Assembly: GCA_947523045.1 (NCBI GenBank)
Contig: CANNUR010000082.1
Coordinates: 1 to 11,068, forward strand
Direction of reading: 5' to 3'
Source of the DNA: an uncultured Prosthecobacter sp.
GTDB lineage: Bacteria; Verrucomicrobiota; Verrucomicrobiia; Verrucomicrobiales; Verrucomicrobiaceae
DNA length: 11,068 nucleotides
Position numbers and translations under genes: made by a program
Shown: in pieces, positions 6,909 through 11,068 of the stretch
Position numbering within the stretch: the stretch's first letter is position 1
Layout of the letters: each line of letters opens with the position of its first letter
The notes under the pieces: model-generated
The model's input: only the letters and a program-made list of their open reading frames with translations
Told to the model about the DNA's origin: nothing
Database searches by the model: none

Positions 6909-8765
6909 TCAGGCGGGGCTCACCAACTCGCGGCTGAGCCTGACGGCGTCCTCTTCCAGGCCGGAGCGCAGCTCGGCGTGGTGCTGGCGCAGGCGCTGGC
7001 GGGTCAGCTTGCCGAAGTAGCGGACCTTGCGGAGCAGTCGCTCGACCTCTTCGCTGTTGAGCGAGGCATCGGTGACGAGGCTTTCGGCGCGGGCCAGGGT
7101 GGCCGACCAGACGAAGAGTTCGGCGCCGATGTCGACCAGGCGACCGAGCAGCATCTGGCAGCGTTCCAGGGCCGGCCCGTTGGCGATCATGGCGTGGAAG
7201 AGCGTGCGCGCGAGTCGGCGGCTCTGGCGGCGGATTTCGAGGGCGTCGGCGCGCAGGGCCGGGTGCAGGTCGTCGGCCGCCGGCTCGGCGCCGCCGGGCA
7301 GCCACAGGCGTGGGTACCAGTGGGTGTAAAACAGGCCAGCCTGGAGGGCGGCGCGGGCGCGGGTGCGCCAAGGCAGGGTGGTGTTGACCGCGGCGGCACC
7401 GAGTTTCAGGTGCGGGTCGAGCGCCTCGCGAGCGATGAACAGGCGCATGATCTCACTGCTGCCCTCGAAGATCGTGTTGATGCGGCAGTCGCGGAAGAGT
7501 CGCTCCACCGGGTCGGGGCGTTCCCCGCGGGCGCGCAGGGAATCGGCGGTCTCGTAGCCGCGGCCACCGCGGATCTGCATCGTGTCGTCGACGATCTGCC
7601 AGGCGCGCTCGCTGCCCCAGAGCTTGGCCAGGGCGGCCTCCAGGCGGACGTCGGCGTGCTTGTCGCGGTCGACCAGGGCCGAAACGTAGGCCACCACGGA
7701 TTCCAGGGCGAAGCGGTCGGCCGCCATGCGCGCGAGTTTTTCGGCAACGGCCGAGTGGCGGCCGACCGGCTGCCCCCACTGGACGCGTTCAGCCGCCCAG
7801 GCGGTGCTGATGTCGAGGCAGCGCCGGGCCAGGCCGGCGCAGGCGGCGGGCAGGGTGATGCGGCCGGTGTTGAGGGTGGTGAGGGCGACCTTCAGGCCGC
7901 GGCCCTCGCCGCCGAGGATGTTGGCGCGCGGCACACGCACGTTGGTGAAGCGGACGACGCCATTGTAGAGGGCGCGCAGGCCCATGAAGTGGCAGCGCTG
8001 GACGAGCTCGACGCCGGGCCAGGCGGTCTCGACGATGAAGGCGGTGGTTGCGTGGGGGCGTTCAGGTGTCGGCGTGCGTGCCATGACGACGATCAGCCCG
8101 GCCTTGAGGCTGTTCGTGCACCAGAGTTTTTCGCCGTTGAGGAGGAAGTCATCGCCGTCCGGCACGGCAGTGGTGCTCAGGCGTGCCGGATCGCTGCCGA
8201 CCTCCTTCTCGGTGAGGGCGAAGGCGCTGATCTCACCGGCGGCACAGCGCGGCAGGTACTTGGCTTTCTGTTCGTCGGTTCCGAAGAGGATGAGAGGCTG
8301 TGGGGCGCCGATGGATTGGTGGGCGGAGAGCAGGGCGGCAAGATTGCCGCATTCCCCGCCAAGCAGCATGGCGGCGCGCGAGTAGTTGGTTTGCGACAGG
8401 CCGAGGCCGCCCAGGCGGACGGGAATCTTGATGCCGAAGGCGCCGATGCTGGCCAGCTCTTCGAGGAGGCGGTCGGGTATTTCACCGGTGCGGTCAATGG
8501 CGTCGGGGTCGGCGTGGGCGTCGAGTACACCCCGCAGGCGGGACAGGAAGGCGTCGCCCTGATCGCGGTCCTCGTCGGACTGGCGTGGGAAGGGAAGGAT
8601 CCTGCGGAAGTCGGGGCGACCGAAGAACAGACCAGCGGCGAGGCCGGCGTTGTCACGTTCATCGCGGGCGGCTTCGGCCATCTCCAAGGCGGCCTTTTGG
8701 CCGGCGGACATCCGGGAGGTGTCGATCAGCGGGGGTTCCGGCGCGTGGGCGGTGGATGTTTTCAT
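6909..8765 (-). CDS. Acyl-CoA dehydrogenase, long VLCAD/ACAD9-like form
   Basis: This is a FAD-dependent acyl-CoA dehydrogenase, which catalyses the first step of fatty acid beta-oxidation. The N-terminal helical domain is followed by FALTEKEVGSDPARLSTTA (182-200) of the FAD-contacting middle domain, NGEKLWCTNS (210-219), the C-terminal helical core with QIRGGRGYE (397-405), and RDCRINTIFEGSSEIMR. Glu434 in IFEG matches the catalytic base of the VLCAD/MCAD family. Residues about 460-618 form an extra helical, Arg-rich domain like the tail of VLCAD and ACAD9, which suggests long-chain substrates and possibly membrane contact. The protein is 618 aa from ATG 8765; ATG 8819 (18 residues longer) or Met19 are alternatives, none with a Shine-Dalgarno. 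No other beta-oxidation gene is in the window. It is divergent from the isocitrate dehydrogenase gene. Exact chain-length specificity is not determinable here. Confidence 0.9.
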   Translation of the reverse strand: MKTSTAHAPEPPLIDTSRMSAGQKAALEMAEAARDERDNAGLAAGLFFGRPDFRRILPFPRQSDEDRDQGDAFLSRLRGVLDAHADPDAIDRTGEIPDRLLEELASIGAFGIKIPVRLGGLGLSQTNYSRAAMLLGGECGNLAALLSAHQSIGAPQPLILFGTDEQKAKYLPRCAAGEISAFALTEKEVGSDPARLSTTAVPDGDDFLLNGEKLWCTNSLKAGLIVVMARTPTPERPHATTAFIVETAWPGVELVQRCHFMGLRALYNGVVRFTNVRVPRANILGGEGRGLKVALTTLNTGRITLPAACAGLARRCLDISTAWAAERVQWGQPVGRHSAVAEKLARMAADRFALESVVAYVSALVDRDKHADVRLEAALAKLWGSERAWQIVDDTMQIRGGRGYETADSLRARGERPDPVERLFRDCRINTIFEGSSEIMRLFIAREALDPHLKLGAAAVNTTLPWRTRARAALQAGLFYTHWYPRLWLPGGAEPAADDLHPALRADALEIRRQSRRLARTLFHAMIANGPALERCQMLLGRLVDIGAELFVWSATLARAESLVTDASLNSEEVERLLRKVRYFGKLTRQRLRQHHAELRSGLEEDAVRLSRELVSPA

Positions 8766-8792
8766 GGCGGCGGCAGTTTGCAGGGCCGCTGC

Positions 8793-8806
8793 CGACGCGT
8801 GCGTCG
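8793..8806. repeat. Near-perfect 14-bp palindrome upstream of the acyl-CoA dehydrogenase gene
   Basis: CGACGC (8793-8798) and GCGTCG (8801-8806) flank a GT centre. It lies 28-41 bp upstream of the chosen start at 8765, a suitable place for a repressor operator. If translation instead begins at 8819 it would be within the coding sequence. It does not match any fatty-acid regulator consensus that I know. Confidence 0.35.
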
Positions 8807-8903
8807 TGCCGCATCGCATCAGCGGCCTGTGTTGTTAAGGTTGGACCCCGCGGAGCCGGGAAGGTTCAAAAACGGTGTGCCGAAAGGGCCGTCAGCTTGG
8901 CCA

Positions 8904-11068
<2,165 letters not shown>

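Noticed and set aside
6917..6940. GGCTCA/TGAGCC inverted repeat as a terminator between aroE and the acyl-CoA dehydrogenase gene
   Set aside because: It lies inside the 3' coding end of the latter, has a 12-nt loop and no T-tract on either strand.

Overview
This is an ordinary chromosomal, high-GC, gene-dense bacterial window carrying seven genes, two of them cut by the window edges. I see no mobile element, tRNA, rRNA, CRISPR array or prophage. The ScpA sequence resembles the non-proteobacterial form. The AroE N-terminal extension and the PFK type also fit a high-GC member of Verrucomicrobiota, perhaps Opitutaceae-like. This is a judgement from remembered family resemblance (about 0.5), not a search result; a high-GC proteobacterium is the main alternative.

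Layout. 1-849 (+) is the C-terminal part of a DASS/SLC13 sodium:anion symporter. 906-1637 (+) is scpA, a condensin subunit, starting at GTG. 1641-3521 (-) is kup, a potassium transporter, convergent with scpA with only 3 bp between stop codons. A 216-bp divergent region follows. 3738-4727 (+) is a secreted D-alanyl-D-alanine carboxypeptidase-like protein whose three catalytic motifs are all changed. 4785-5876 (+) is a 6-phosphofructokinase of mixed ATP/PPi signature. 5990-6901 (+) is aroE, shikimate dehydrogenase. 6909-8765 (-) is a long acyl-CoA dehydrogenase, convergent with aroE with a 7-bp gap. A 190-bp divergent region leads to 8956 onward (+), a monomeric NADP-dependent isocitrate dehydrogenase running off the window end.

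The genes are mostly housekeeping: glycolysis, TCA cycle, fatty acid oxidation, aromatic amino acid synthesis, chromosome segregation, and K+ and anion transport. They do not form one pathway or an obvious operon-encoded system. The most notable item is the S11-family protein at 3738-4727, which keeps the fold signature and signal peptide but lacks the nucleophilic serine, so it looks like a pseudoenzyme. Secondary points are the hybrid PFK donor-site signature, the near absence of Shine-Dalgarno sequences at the chosen starts, and several short inverted repeats at gene boundaries.
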